Assembly (NCBI GenBank): GCA_012064385.1
Contig: QRDG01001511.1
Location: 62,001 to 126,000, forward strand
Direction of reading: 5' to 3'
Source: Puccinellia tenuiflora
Taxonomy: Eukaryota > Streptophyta > Magnoliopsida > Poales > Poaceae
Length of the DNA: 64,000 bases
The notes under the pieces: model-generated
The model's input: only the letters and a program-made list of their open reading frames with translations
Databases searched by the model: none
What the model was told of the DNA's origin: nothing
Shown here: one piece after another, positions 11,000-23,900 of the stretch
How positions within the stretch are numbered: position 1 is the first letter of the stretch
How the letters are laid out: each line of letters starts with the position of its first letter
Position numbers and translations under genes: made by a program

Positions 11000-11889
11000 T
11001 CAATGCATAGTTGGAAATGTGTTCTGCTCAGAGCTTACGCAAAGTCCTCGGACCATGAAAATAGTGGTAGATTCCTCTATTTTTTATTATCAGTGGCATC
11101 AGTTGTGAATAGCTCCATAGACATACATAAGTACTGTCAAAGATAAAGCAGATGTTAACACCAAAAAATTACAGTCGAGCAAATAGTATATAAACTTTGC
11201 AATGATACGCAAGGCTTTTGCATATTCGTGAAAAAAAGGTAGGGAGCACTCTAAAAGATAAAGCAGATGTTAACCAAGAAAATTTCGGTAGGGCAGATTG
11301 TACATACACTTTGGAGGGGACGGGATTAATTGATCCTACTTCGTACACTACCGAACAGAAATTTAAAGAAGCATATCAGACAATGAAAATGAACTCAGGC
11401 CGAAGCTATTTTTTTAGGCTTATATATAATAGCACAATGTGTCTATTTAACGAAGATTCGATGCTGCGCCATGCTATCCCCAATTGTTGCTTTAAATATA
11501 TCATAGTACAGTTTCTGAGCAAGTAATGAGCCAAAATACAGGCAACAGATATAAACGAAGATGACATGTTACAATCATACGCAGATTCAGACATCAACCA
11601 TCCTAGAATAATAAGCTATAAATGAAACTCTATATATGACAGCAGTCAAGTCACAGATGGAGAAACCAAACAAGAGGATCCAAGATTTTTTTCACCATAC
11701 GCCTCCCTCTCGCTGGGAGCCGGGCTCTATTATCGGAGGATAACGGGACAGACTACAAAAGCAACAAAAGGTCCCAGCACTACTGGAATGCTACGACACA
11801 GTAATTGACATATAATTACATAAAGAAACCCCACGTTTAAGAGCATACCTTGTAATTTAGAGTTAATCAAACTGATGCCGTTGTTACCA
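11000..11889. other. Non-coding DNA; probable 3' region of the CLASSY-like gene
   Basis: No gene was recognised. An imperfect duplication of about 60 bp, marked by gataaagcagatgttaac near 11142 and again near 11256 (spacing about 113 bp), is present. The part nearest 11890 is likely the 3' untranslated region of the gene on the minus strand; no polyadenylation site was assigned. Confidence 0.45.
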
Positions 11890-14800
11890 TTAAGTCACCT
11901 CAGGGGAAATCTGGTTGTAAGTAAAAACCATGTTTGACTCAGTTGGTGGATAGTGTATCTTTAAGAACATGCCTTTTAGTTGGTCATGTGAAGCCATCTC
12001 CTCCAGAACCTTATCTTGGGAAATTAACTTAGAACATTGATCCATTTCAGCTTTAGATAGCATGTTCCTGACATTATCGAACTCGTCTTCTGCAGAGAAG
12101 ACCAACTTGGACAAGTGATCCTTCTCTGCTTGCCTGTCATATTTGTCACCTTCACCTGTTCCATAAGTTATTAAATTGTATGTATACACAAATTTCTTCT
12201 GTCCTATCCTAAATGCCCTGCTGATAGCTTGCCTTCCAACCGCAGGATTCCAGACAACGTCTAGAAGCACAACTCTTGAAGCTCCTGTTAGGCTAATTCC
12301 TTCACAACATGCTCTTGTAGATGCAAGTAACACCCTTGCATCACTATCTGGATTATTGAAAACTTCAATTGAATTCTGACGGTATCTTGGTTGGATCTTC
12401 CCATCCATTTGAAGAATCTCTTTCCCTTCTCTCCATTTGAAAAACTTGCGAAGATGTTCTTTGATCAGTTCTAATGGCTGAATAAATTGACTAAAGATCA
12501 ATACCTTTTCTTTCAGTGCTTCACACAACCGAACAACTTCAATTACAAATCTTGTTTTCACCCCTTCATATGGATTTGACCTTAATCTCTCAAGCATAGG
12601 TTTATCAATAAGTGAAGCTTCCTCGTCAGACATGTTGATTGCAGTTACAAGGGAAGGATGTGTGGAGGCTAAAGAAATAACATACTCATGCTCAAAATTA
12701 TTACCAGAACCAATGTTTTCAACTTTTCTAATGATGCTCTTCTGAAGGGGAGGAGGTTTCAGTACAATAACACTCTCTCTGAGCCCTGGAAGAGTTCGAA
12801 GAATGGTGCCATTATGGATATGAACAAATGGCTTCAATATTGACCTTACTTTCTCCGCATTATCGTCAGTTACATTACTAGTTAATGAAGCCCAAACTCC
12901 TTTTTCATATTTATCAGAAAATTTATCCCGCTGCTTCTTTGAGACATTGTGCCTTCTGCCATGTTTTGTTTTAGTCAAAAACATCTCACCAAACCTGGGC
13001 CTTACCAAACAGAGTATATTATAGAGCTCAAGAAAATTGTTTTGAAATGGAGTTCCAGATAGAATTATGCGCTTCTCAGTTTTAACTTTTCCCAATGTCT
13101 TCCACATAATACTGCGTTCATTCCTAGGTGTGTGCCCCTCATCTAGGACAAGCAAACCAGGATTCTCAAGAAGAATGCTTCTTACTTTGTTTTCTCCAGC
13201 CTTTTCAGATGTTAGTTTCATATATAGACCATAACTTATTCCAAGAATACCATGACCCTTGTTCCATGAAAGCAGTTTTACAAGCCTTGTCAACTTTTCT
13301 GTCCGATGCTTCTTCTTTATTAAACTACAGATGTCTCTGTCTTCTTTCCCTGAGTACTCTGTAGTGTTCATTATATGGAAAGGAACATTGACATCCCATT
13401 TCTTGAACTCCTCTTCCCAAGCAAACAACATCCCACGAGGTGCAATGATCACCGGCCGACAGTCTGGAAATACCTTCATATATGTCTGGATAAACACAAT
13501 AGCTAAACGTGTCTTTCCTGTCCCTGGGGCATGACAGATCACACATCCTCCAACAACATCAGGTTTAGCTCCATGCTTCAGCTCATCAAGCCTAATATCA
13601 CCGACTAGATTTGTCCACATAAATTCAATTGCTTCGCGTTGATGCTGATACATAGTAGTAATGGCACCAGGAATGAGATCCCACACTGTTCCATAGAGAT
13701 GGAAATCTTGGGATTGCCCGTCAACACTTGCTGCTTTTTCACAAAGATCATGATACATCAATGCATCCTTCAAAAAAGATCCACTTCGCCATTCAGACTT
13801 CTCTGCGTAATTTGAGACCTGAATGAAAGAAAAGGTCAAATGATGACACTTACCTTAGCTGTGGAAAGCGAACTAATTTTTTTTAGGAAATATAAATCTC
13901 ACCATTGACGGTAAAACAAATCTGATTTCCAGATTTACCAACGAGCAGTATTTGCATCTGATTCCTATCTGATCGTCAATAATAAATTCATGCTTCCCAC
14001 GAGAACAAGGTGTTGCAGAACCAAGTCCAAGATTTACTACATTTCTCTCTCCTTGATGCTACAAAATAATACAAGCTAATCATTTCAATCTGTTGCCTCA
14101 GCAAGATGATGCTACAAATAGAAGCATATGACACAATAAAAGCAAGATATAATTAAACATTATCAGAGTGACCTTCAAACAGTGTTCTAGTGTAATAGAG
14201 AGACAGAATCAATGAATGTTTAGTTTCTAAGAAAGAAGAAAAAAATGTTCAGCGTACATATCTCTCATAGCACCAAGTATGCATGCATGCTTCATTATAA
14301 AGATCATGACAGGTTGAGAAAATCATTCCCACATTTCCAAAATGTTTCATTGAAGATTGGAAACATTAACTTAGAAAATTAGACAACCCTGCTTCTTTTA
14401 TCTGAGAATACAGGGGACAGCTCCCCTTTATTTTATTTTAGGGAAGACAGCAAGCGCTGCTTCACTTCATTAAGAGGGGCCGAAACAAATGCCGGGAACA
14501 GTACAAGAGTAGGGAAATAGGAAAAAATACAGGGCACGAAGTAGCCCCCCCCCCCCCCCCCCCCCTTTATTTCTTGAATAACTATATTTTCTGGAGTAGT
14601 TAGGCACATGTGATACTACATATTTTTTAAACAATTGTATTTGTTATCTTCATAATTCTAAAGTCCCATCAATTATTGTACTCAGTTTGTGACTCTTTTT
14701 TACTTACAGACAAGTGATTGTTAACAAACTACAGAAAATTATTTTCCTTCATTTCGAAAGATCTCAAAAACTAAAAGGCACTTTTTTGCACAAAAAAAAT

Positions 14801-17394
14801 CCAGAAAGGCGCTGGTTAAGCAACTAAAGTTAGTATTTATCATCTTATGCCAAGTATTGTTTAAGACACTAAAGAAATTCTTGCCTCCATTCAAAAGATT
14901 TCTAAACCTTAAAGGCACTTTTTATGTGACACAAAGCCTGAAAGGCACTTAATCAAATCAACCACTACAGAAAACAGAAGAATGGCAGCAATACGTCTGG
15001 AATGAATGTCCGAGAATTTTTTTCATACTGCAATACAAACCGTACCTCGTCATCATAATAAGTTCCAATATTCTCCGACTCCAAAGCAAAGTCAAAGTCA
15101 GCCCATAGCATATCAACTTCAGCATTTTGCTCTGGCCTGTCAGCTGGTACAGAATCTTCATCCCCAAACGAGAATACCAATGGATGGGAATCCTTGAAAT
15201 TACAATCGAACTGAGGATGCTGGTCAAAAGGAGGGAACTCTTCATCTTTATCGCCATTCATCTTATCCATCAGAAGCTTCAGAAGAGACTGCCGCTTAAG
15301 CATAACTGAACCGCTGGATCTCTTGCCAGATTTTCCAGATTTTGATGACAAATGCTTCTTTTTCCTCCCAATATTGCTATCATCACCATGCTTTTGATTC
15401 TGACCGGAACCCGAGGAGTTTGAATCTGAGTCCAGGCCACGCTCATATGATTTACGTTTCTTCATTGTTCCAAACTTCAGCCTTTTCCTCCTCTCAAGAT
15501 CCCAAGTAAACTGTGACTGCTTCTGTTGATATGTAGGTATGTCATTCCACACTGGACCCTCACTGCCATATTTATGGAAGTAGTTCAGTGGTTGAATCCC
15601 TGGATCTTCATCAACCTCCCACTTGAAACCATCTCCTACGGTATCATCAATTATTTCATCATCATATGAGTCAATTGTTTGGTGGGTTTCCTGCTGCCTC
15701 CGTGCCTTTGAGTTGCTGCACCCGTTCGGGGTTGCCTTTTGAACTCTCTTCCCTCTACTAAAAAAATGAGGCATAGGTCCTGCCCTTGATCCATGAAAAG
15801 ATGAGCGAATTTCTTTCCTGAGTTTTCTCTTTTCAGCCTCCTCCTCCTCTTCCTCCTCTTTCGCTTCCTCTTCTTCCTCTTCATCACAACTGGCGCTATT
15901 GTCACCGTCATCATCATCCTCCTCATCATCCAGCTCTACTTCTGTATCATCATCATCCTCCTCTTTTGGCTCATCAGACAATTCCTCAAAGTATGTGTTG
16001 TACGACAACCTATCCCCCCATGATGACCGAGTCCTCCATGCAACACATGGCACGACCGGTACCTTTGCTTGCGGCAAGGGGTTCCTCTTAAAGGAATTAT
16101 TACTGGCATCATCGAGCACTTTCACTTCATCGTCGGAATCAAGAATTTCTATATACAGTTTCCCTTGATTATTGCTTGCAGCTCCTCCTCTTTTTGTCTC
16201 CACCTCATTTTTTACAACATCTTCCTCCTCCTCATGGAACCTTGGTTCATCAACAACCTTTTCATCCACCAAATTCTGCATTCCCACCTTAGCATCGACG
16301 TGCATTGGTTCAGACTCCTCCACATCGTGCATACAAGAGTAATCATCATCACCATCATCAGTGAATCCCATCTCGTCCTCAGCCTCCCAGTCCACTCCAT
16401 TTGCATCCAAATTACCACCGTTACTGTAAGCCTGAACCAGATCTGCAACCAGTCTTTCCTCCAACATCTCGTCGTCATACTCATCTTCAGATGCTGCAGT
16501 CGGTAGTACAAACCCCCTGTTCTCATGGGCCACTGTAGCATCATCTTCAGTCATGAACTCCTCCTCATCCACATCATAACGAACACCTCGCCTGCCTCCC
16601 TCGCTCCCGCGGCGTCTAGCTCCCTCTGCACCGCCTGACACCACCTCACCCGTCGCACGGCTCGAGTTCGAAACACCGACCACCGCGCTCCCACGATGTT
16701 CGTTGATTCGACTCCCACCGGCACAACTTTTTTTTTCGAAATGGGGAACAACCCTGGCCACCTCTGCACTCCCTGCACCAGCAGAACGGTGATGCTCACC
16801 TCTGCCCTGGCCAGTGTCACGAACCTCCGCAGCGTGAGGCTCGCCATTGCCATCGCCTGAAGCGCCGTCGACCCGAGGCACCTCCACCCAGTCTCCACAC
16901 GCGGGAACATCCGCCTGTGCTTCCGCTTCCGCCTCCGACTCCGCCTCCTTGCTCTTCCGCGCCGGCCCCAAGGATCGGCGCGGGCCCCCACGACGGTTCC
17001 CAGTCGATTCCGGCTTCGAGGCCGCGGCGGCCTTGCTCCCTCCGCCGCCGCCGCCGTCGGCCCCCGCGCCCGTCCCCTTCCTCCTCCTCTTCGCCGTCGG
17101 CGCCGCCTCCTCCGCCGCCACCGGCGCCTGCATCGCCAGGCTCCTCGATCGCGTCCGCGTCGCCACTGAACCCACAAACGGCGCCGACGCCGCTCCCGCT
17201 GGGGAGGAGGAGGAAGCGCCCCTGTTCGCTGGAGCGGCGGCAGCGGCCGGCGGCGCCGCTCCGTGGTGGTGGTCGTCGTCGAGGTCGATGGCGATCGCCC
17301 CGGCGCCGCGGCGGCGCGCGCGCGTGGATGGCGCCGCCGCCGCTAGGGTTTCTCCGCCGCTGCCGCGGGCGCGGCGGCGAGCGGAGCGATCCAT
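11890..17394 (-). CDS. CLSY: CLASSY-type SNF2 chromatin remodeller (RNA-directed DNA methylation)
   Basis: Three coding exons on the minus strand, 17394-15046, 14058-13903 and 13818-11890, join in phase through GT-AG introns to give about 1477 residues. The N-terminal half is low-complexity and basic, then strongly acidic (about residues 468-518). Exon 2 holds a CxxC pair in GIRCKYCSLV, a hallmark of this family. The C-terminal SNF2 ATPase shows HAPGTGKT (about 931-938), the family-specific DEGH instead of DEAH (about 1061-1064), SGTPFQNN (about 1089-1096) and QAISRAFRIGQ (about 1365-1375). CLASSY proteins recruit RNA polymerase IV to chromatin and so set where 24-nt siRNAs arise. The DEGH motif and CxxC exon fit CLSY rather than RAD54 or CHD families; I cannot decide between the CLSY3/4 and CLSY1/2 branches with certainty. 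The start is the first ATG before a GC-rich leader. No disabling change is seen. Confidence 0.9.
14059..15045 (-). other. Intron 1 of the CLASSY-like gene, with a LINE-like tail and a C21 run
   Basis: The intron begins GTACGG at 15045 and ends TTGTAG at 14059 (minus strand). It holds a 21-base C run (14545-14565) and, on the minus strand near 14440-14500, a segment with cttaatgaagtgaagcag resembling the 3' end of plant LINEs. This suggests an old retroelement fragment within the intron. Confidence 0.5.
16722..16752 (-). repeat. Short retroelement-tail-like segment inside CLASSY exon 1
   Basis: On the minus strand the exon reads ggccagggttgt, then ccccatttcg and a run of A. The same order (ggccggg, ccccatttcg, poly A) forms the 3' end of the non-LTR element at 2749-4014. 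It is translated in frame as roughly VVPHFEKK (about residues 214-222). The match is short, so chance is possible. Confidence 0.45.
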
Positions 17395-17939
17395 GCGGCG
17401 GGAGGAGAGTCCGTCAGGTGGGGGGTAGGAGCAGAGCAGAGGTACCTGATGCTCTCTCGCGTGGTTAACGGGGGTGGGGGTTTATGGCTTTGGGGTCCAT
17501 GACGAGCGGGCCCGGGAGGGGTTTGGTGGGAGCGTGGGTAGGGCCTGCGCGGACGACAAGGAGAGAGAAAAGCCCGCGAAACGGCGGCCGGGGGTCCGCC
17601 GGGGCCGGAGTCCGAGGAGGAGGAGGCCGGATCGGGTGCGGCAGCCGTCCTCGCTCGCCTGTGGCCGTGGCCGGATGCTGCTGATGCCACCGCGTGTGCG
17701 TGTCCTTGTCGTCGTCGTCTCCGCTTTTCAGGTGGAGCGAATCCTGCAGTGGCCTTTTGTGCCACCGTCACTCGGTGCTCGTCTGTTTTGGGGAAGCGAT
17801 GGATGGATGCGTGAAAGCCGACGCGGTGCTGCTTCATTTTTAGCTGTCTACTAGTATTTACTGCATTTTGATTTCTTGCGGGTTTTGCTGCATTTTTTTA
17901 GCTGCTCGGCAGTATTACCGGCTGTCGTTAACGGGCGGG
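17395..17939 (-). promoter_or_regulatory. GC-rich upstream region of the CLASSY-like gene
   Basis: This segment separates the CLASSY-like start codon from the tandem array. The first 450 bp are GC-rich with many CpG, as in grass promoter and leader regions, and the frames open here look like composition artefacts. No clear TATA box was found, so it is assigned as promoter and 5' untranslated region by position only. From about 17840 the composition turns AT-rich. Confidence 0.5.
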
Positions 17940-20900
17940 CATTCAATTTAGCAGCGGTAATTACTGAGCGAAGCGCGATTTGATCGTGGATGAACCTGCG
18001 AAAATTAGTGGGTAGTACTAGGACTGATTCCAGTAACTTTACAACCAACATGTTTGGTGAGTAATAATTTTTTACACTTTTTTTTGAGTGAAATAATTCT
18101 TTACCTATAGCAACCACCATGTGATAAATTGCTTGTCCCTAACATATCTCACACGAGAGGACGATCAGGCAGGCGACTCTTTTTTGGTCGTGGATGAAGC
18201 TGCGAAAATTAGTGAGTTGTACGGCTGATTCCAGTAACTTTACAGCATACATGTTTGGTGAGCAATAATTCTTTACCTTTTTTTAGGGAAATAATTATTT
18301 ACTTATAGCAACCACCATGTGATAAATTGTTTGTCCCTAACCTATCTGCCATGAGACGGACGATCAGGCAGGCGACTCTTTTTTTGGCCGTGGATGAAGC
18401 AGTGAAAATTAGTGAGTAGTCCGGCCGATTCCAATAACTTTACAAAGGACATATTTGGTGAGCAATAATTGTTTACTTTTTTTAGGGAAATAATTCTTTA
18501 CTTATAGAAACCACCACGTGATAAATTGCTTGTCCCTAACCTATCTGCCACGAGACGGATGATCAGGCAGGCGACTCTTTTTTGGTCGTTGATGGAGCTA
18601 CGAAAATTAGTGAGTAGTACGACTGATTCCAGTAACTTTACAACGGACATGTTTAGTGAGCAATAATTCTTTACTTTTTTTATTTGAGGAAAATAATTCT
18701 TTACTTATAGCAACCACCACGTGATAAATTTCTTGTCCCTAACCTATCTGCCACGAGAGGACGATCAGGCAGGCGACTCTTTTTTGGCCGTGGATGAAGT
18801 AGTGAAAATTAGTGAGTAGTACGGCCGATTCCAATAACTTTACAAAGGACATGTTTGGTGAGCAATAATTCTTTATTTTTTTTAGGGAAATAATTCTTTA
18901 CTTATAGCAACCACCACGTGATAAATTGCTTGTCCCTAACCTATCTGCCACGAGACGGACGATCAGGCAGGCGACTCTTTTTTGGTCGTTGATGGAGCTA
19001 CGAAAATTAGTGAGTAGTACGACTGATTCCAGTAACTTTACAACGGACATGTTTGGTGAGCAATAATTCTTTACTTTTTTATTTGAGGAAAATAATTCTT
19101 TAATTATAGCAACCACCACGTGATAAATTTCTTGTCCCTAACCTATCTGCCGCCACGAGAGGACGATCAGGCAGGCGACTCTTTTTTGGCCGTGGATGAA
19201 GCAGTGAAAATTAGTGAGTAGTACGGCCGATTCCAATAACTTTACAAAGGACATGTTTGGTGAGCAATAATTCTTTACTTTTTTTAGGAAATAATTCTTT
19301 ACTTATAGCAACCACCACGTGATAAATTGCTTGTCCCTAACCTATCTGCCACGAGACGGACGATCAGGCAGGCGACTCTTTTTTGGTCGTTGATGGAGCT
19401 ACGAAAATTAGTGAGTAGTACGGTTGATTCCAGTAACTATACAACGGACATGTTTAGTGAGCAATAATTCTTTACTTTTTTTATTTGAGGAAAATAATTC
19501 TTTACTTATAGCAACCACCACGTGATAAATTTCTTGTCCCTAACCTATCTGCCGCCACGAGAGGACGATCAGGCAGGCGACTCTTTTTTGGCCGTGGATG
19601 AAGCAGTGAAAATTAGTGAATAGTATGGCCGATTCCAATAACTTTACAAAGGACATGTTTGGTGAGCAATAATTCTTTACTTTTTTTAGGGAAATAATTC
19701 TTTACTTATAGCAACCACCACGTGATAAATTGTTTGTCCCTAACCTATCTGCCACGAGACGGACAATCAGGTAGGCGACTCTTTTTTGGTCGTTGATGGA
19801 GCTACGAAAATTAGTGAGTAGTACGACTGATTTCAGTAACTTTACAACGGACATGTTTAGTGAGCAATAATTTTTTCTTTTTTTATTGAGGGAAATAATT
19901 CTTTACTTATAGCAACCACCACGTGATAAATTTCTTGTCCCTAACCTATCTGCCACGAGAGGACGATCAGGCAGGCGACTCTTTTTTGGCCGTGGATGAA
20001 GCAGTGAAAATTAGTGAGTAGTACGGCCGATTCCAATAACTTTACAAAGGACATGTTTGGTGAGCAATAATTCTTTCCTTTTTTTAGGCAAATAATTCTT
20101 TACTTATAGCTACCACCATGTGATAAATTGCTTGTCCCTAACCTATCTGCCACGGGACAGACGATCAGGCAGGCGACTCTTTTTTGGTCGTTGATGGAGC
20201 TACGAAAATTAGTGAGTAGTACGACTGATTCCAGTAACTTTACAACGGACATGTGAGCAATAATTCTTTACTTTTTTATTTGAGGGAAATAATTCTTTAC
20301 TTATAACAACCACCACGTGATAAATTTCTTGTCCCTAACCTATCTGCCACGAGAGTACGATCAGGCAGGCGACTCTTTTTTGGCCGTGGATGAAGTAGTG
20401 AAAATTAGTGAGCAGTACGGCCGATTCCAATAACTTTACAAAGGACATGTTTGGTGAGCAGTAATTCTTTACTTTTTAGGGAAATAATTCTTTACTTATA
20501 GCAACCACCACGTGATAAATTGCTTGTCCCTAACCTATCTGCCCACGAGACGATGATCAGGCAGGCGACTTTTTTTTTTTGGTCGTTGATGGAGCTACGA
20601 AAATTAGTGAGTAGTATGACCGATTCCAGTAACTGTACAACGGACATATTTGGTGAGCAATAATTCTTCACTTTCTTTTATCTGAGGGAAATAATTCTTT
20701 ACTTATAGCAACCACCACGTGATAAATTTCTTGTCCCTAACCTATCTGCCACGAGACGGACGATCAGGAAGGCGACTCTTTTTTGGTCGTGGATGAAGCT
20801 GCGAAAATTAGTGAGTAGTGCGACTGATTCCAGTAACTTTACAACGGACATGTTTGGTGAGCAATAATTCTTTACTTTATTTTATTTGAGGTAAATAATT

Positions 20901-23900
20901 TTTTATTTATAGCAACCACCACGTGATAAATTTCTTGTCCCTAACCTATCTACCACGAGACGGACGATCAGGTAGGCGACTCTTTTTTGGTCGTGGATGA
21001 AGCTGCGAAAATTAGTGAGTTGTACGACTGATTCCAGTAACTTTACAACGGACATGTTTAGTGAGCAATAATTCATTACTTTTTCTTTTTAGGGAAATAA
21101 TTATTTACTTATATCAACCACCACGTGATAAATTGCTTGTCCCTAACCTATCTGCCATGATACGGACGATCAGGCAGGCGACTCTTTTTTGGTCGTGGAT
21201 GGAGCTACAAAAATTAGTGAGTAGTACGACTGATTCCTGTAACTTTACAACGGATATGTTTGGTGAGCAATAAGTCTTTACTTTTTTTAGGGAAATAATT
21301 CTTTACTTATAGCAAACACCACGTGATAAATTGTTTGTCCCTAACCTATCTGCCACGAGACGGACGATCAGGCAGGCGACTCTTTTTTGGCCATGGATGG
21401 AGCTACGAAAATTAGTGAGTAGTAATTCCAATAACTTTACAAAGGACATGTTTGGTGAGCAATAATTCTTTACTTTTTTTAGGGAAATAATTGCAACCAC
21501 CACGTGATAAATTGCTTGTCCCTAACCTATCTGCCACGAGACGGACAATCAAATAGGCGACTCTTTTTTGGTCGTTGATGGAGCTACGAAAATTAGTGAG
21601 TAGTACGGTTGATTCCAGTAACTATACAACGGACATGTTTAGTGAGCAATAATTCTTTACTTTTTTTATTTGAGGAAAATAATTCTTTACTTATAGCAAC
21701 CACCACGTGATAAATTTCTTGTCCCTAACCTATCTGCCGCCACGAGAGGACGATCAGGCAGGCGACTCTTTTTTGGCCGTTGATGAAGCAGTGAAAATTA
21801 GTGAGTAGTACGGCCGATTCCAATAACTTTACAAAGGACATGTTTGGTGAGCAATAATTCTTTCCTTTTTTTAGGCAAATAATTCTATACTTATAGCAAC
21901 CACCATGTGATAAATTGCTTGTCCCTAACCTATCTGCCACGGGACGGACGATCAGGCAAGCGACTCTTTTTTGGTCGTTGATGGAGCTACGAAAATTAGT
22001 GAGTAGTAAGAATGATTCTAGTAACTTTACAACGGACATGTGAGCAATAATTCTTTACTTTTTTATTTGAAGGAAATAATTCTTTACTTATAACAACCAC
22101 CACGTGATAAATTTCTTGTCCCTAACCTATCTGCCACGAGAGAACGATCAGGCAGGCGACTCTTTTTTGGCCGTGGATGAAGTAGTGAAAATTAGTGAGC
22201 AGTACGGCCGATTCCAATAACTTTATAAAGGACATGTTTGGTGAGCAGTAATTCTTTACTTTTTAGGGAAATAATTCTTTACTTATAGCAACCACCACGT
22301 GATAAATTGCTTGTCCCTAACCTATCTGCCACGAGACGGACGATCAGGCAGGCGAATTTTTTTTTGTCGTTGATGGAGCTACGAAAATTAGTGAGTAGTA
22401 TGACCGATTCCAGTAACTGTACAACGGACATATTTGGTGAGCAATAATTCTTCACTTTCTTTTATCTGAGGGAAATAATTCTTTACTTATAGAAACCACC
22501 ACGTGATAAATTTCTTGTCCCTAACCTATCTGCCACGAGACGGACGATCAGGAAGGCGACTCTTTTTGGTCGTGGATGAAGCTGCGAAAATTAGTGAGTA
22601 GTGCGACTGATTCCAGTAACTTTACAACGGACATGTTTGGTGAGCAATAATTATTTACTTTATTTTATTTGAGGTAAATAATTTTTTATTTATAGCAACC
22701 ACCACGTGATAAATTTCTTGTCCCTAACCTATCTACCACGAGACGGACGATCAGGTAGGCGACTCTTTTTTGGTCGTGGATGAAGCTGCGAAAATTAGTG
22801 AGTTGTACGGCCGATTCCAATAACTTTACAAAGGACATGTTTGGTGAGCAATAATTCTTTACTTTTTTTAGGAAATAATTCTTTACTTATAGCAACCACC
22901 ACGTGATAAATTGCTTGTCCCTAACCTATCTGCCACGAGACGGACGATCAGGCAGGCGACTCTTTTTGGTCGTTGATGGAGCTACGAAAATTAGTGAGTA
23001 GTACGGTTGATTCCAGTAACTATACAACGGATATGTTTAGTGAGCAATAATTCTTTACTTTTTTTATTTGAGGAAAATAATTCTTTAGTTATAGCAAACA
23101 CCACGTGATAAATTGTTTGTCCCTAACCTATTTGCCACGAGACGGACGATCAGGTAGGCGACTCTTTTTTGGCTGTGGATGGAGCTACGAAAATTAGTGA
23201 GTAGTAATTCCAATAACTTTACAAAGGACATGTTTGGTGAGCAATAATTCTTTACTTTTTTTAGGGAAATAATTCTTTACTTATAGCAACCACCACGTGA
23301 TAAATTGCTTGTCCCTAACCTATCTGCCACGAGACGGACAATCAGGTAGGCGACTCTTTTTTGGTCGTTGATGGAGCTACGAAAATTAGTGAGTAGTACG
23401 ACTGATTTCAGTAACTTTACAACGGACATGTTTAGTGAGCAATAATTTTTACTTTTTTATTTGAGGGAAATAATTTTTTACTTATAGCAACCACCACGTG
23501 ATAAATTGCTTGTCCCTAACCTATCTGCCATGATACGGACGATTAGGCAGGCGACTCTTTTTTGGTCGTGGATGGAGCTACAAAAATTAGTGAGTAGTAC
23601 GACTGATTCCTGTAACTTTACAACGGATATGTTTGGTGAGCAATAAGTCTTTACTTTTTTTAGGGAAATAATTCTTTACTTATAGCAAACACCACGTGAT
23701 AAATTGTTTGTCCCTAACCTATCTGCCACGAGACGGACGATCAGGCAGGCGACTCTTTTTTGGCCGTGGATGGAGCTACGAAAATTAGTGAGTAGTAATT
23801 CCAATAACTTTACAAAGGACATGTTTGGTGAGCACTTTACTTTTTTAGGGAAATAATTCTTTACTTATAGCAACCACCACGTGATAAATTGCTTGTCCCT

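Noticed and set aside
16847..17854. GC-rich frames on the plus strand opposite the CLASSY-like exon 1 and its leader
   Set aside because: They are shadows of the GC-rich coding strand and promoter; low complexity (P, A, S, R) and no recognisable domain.
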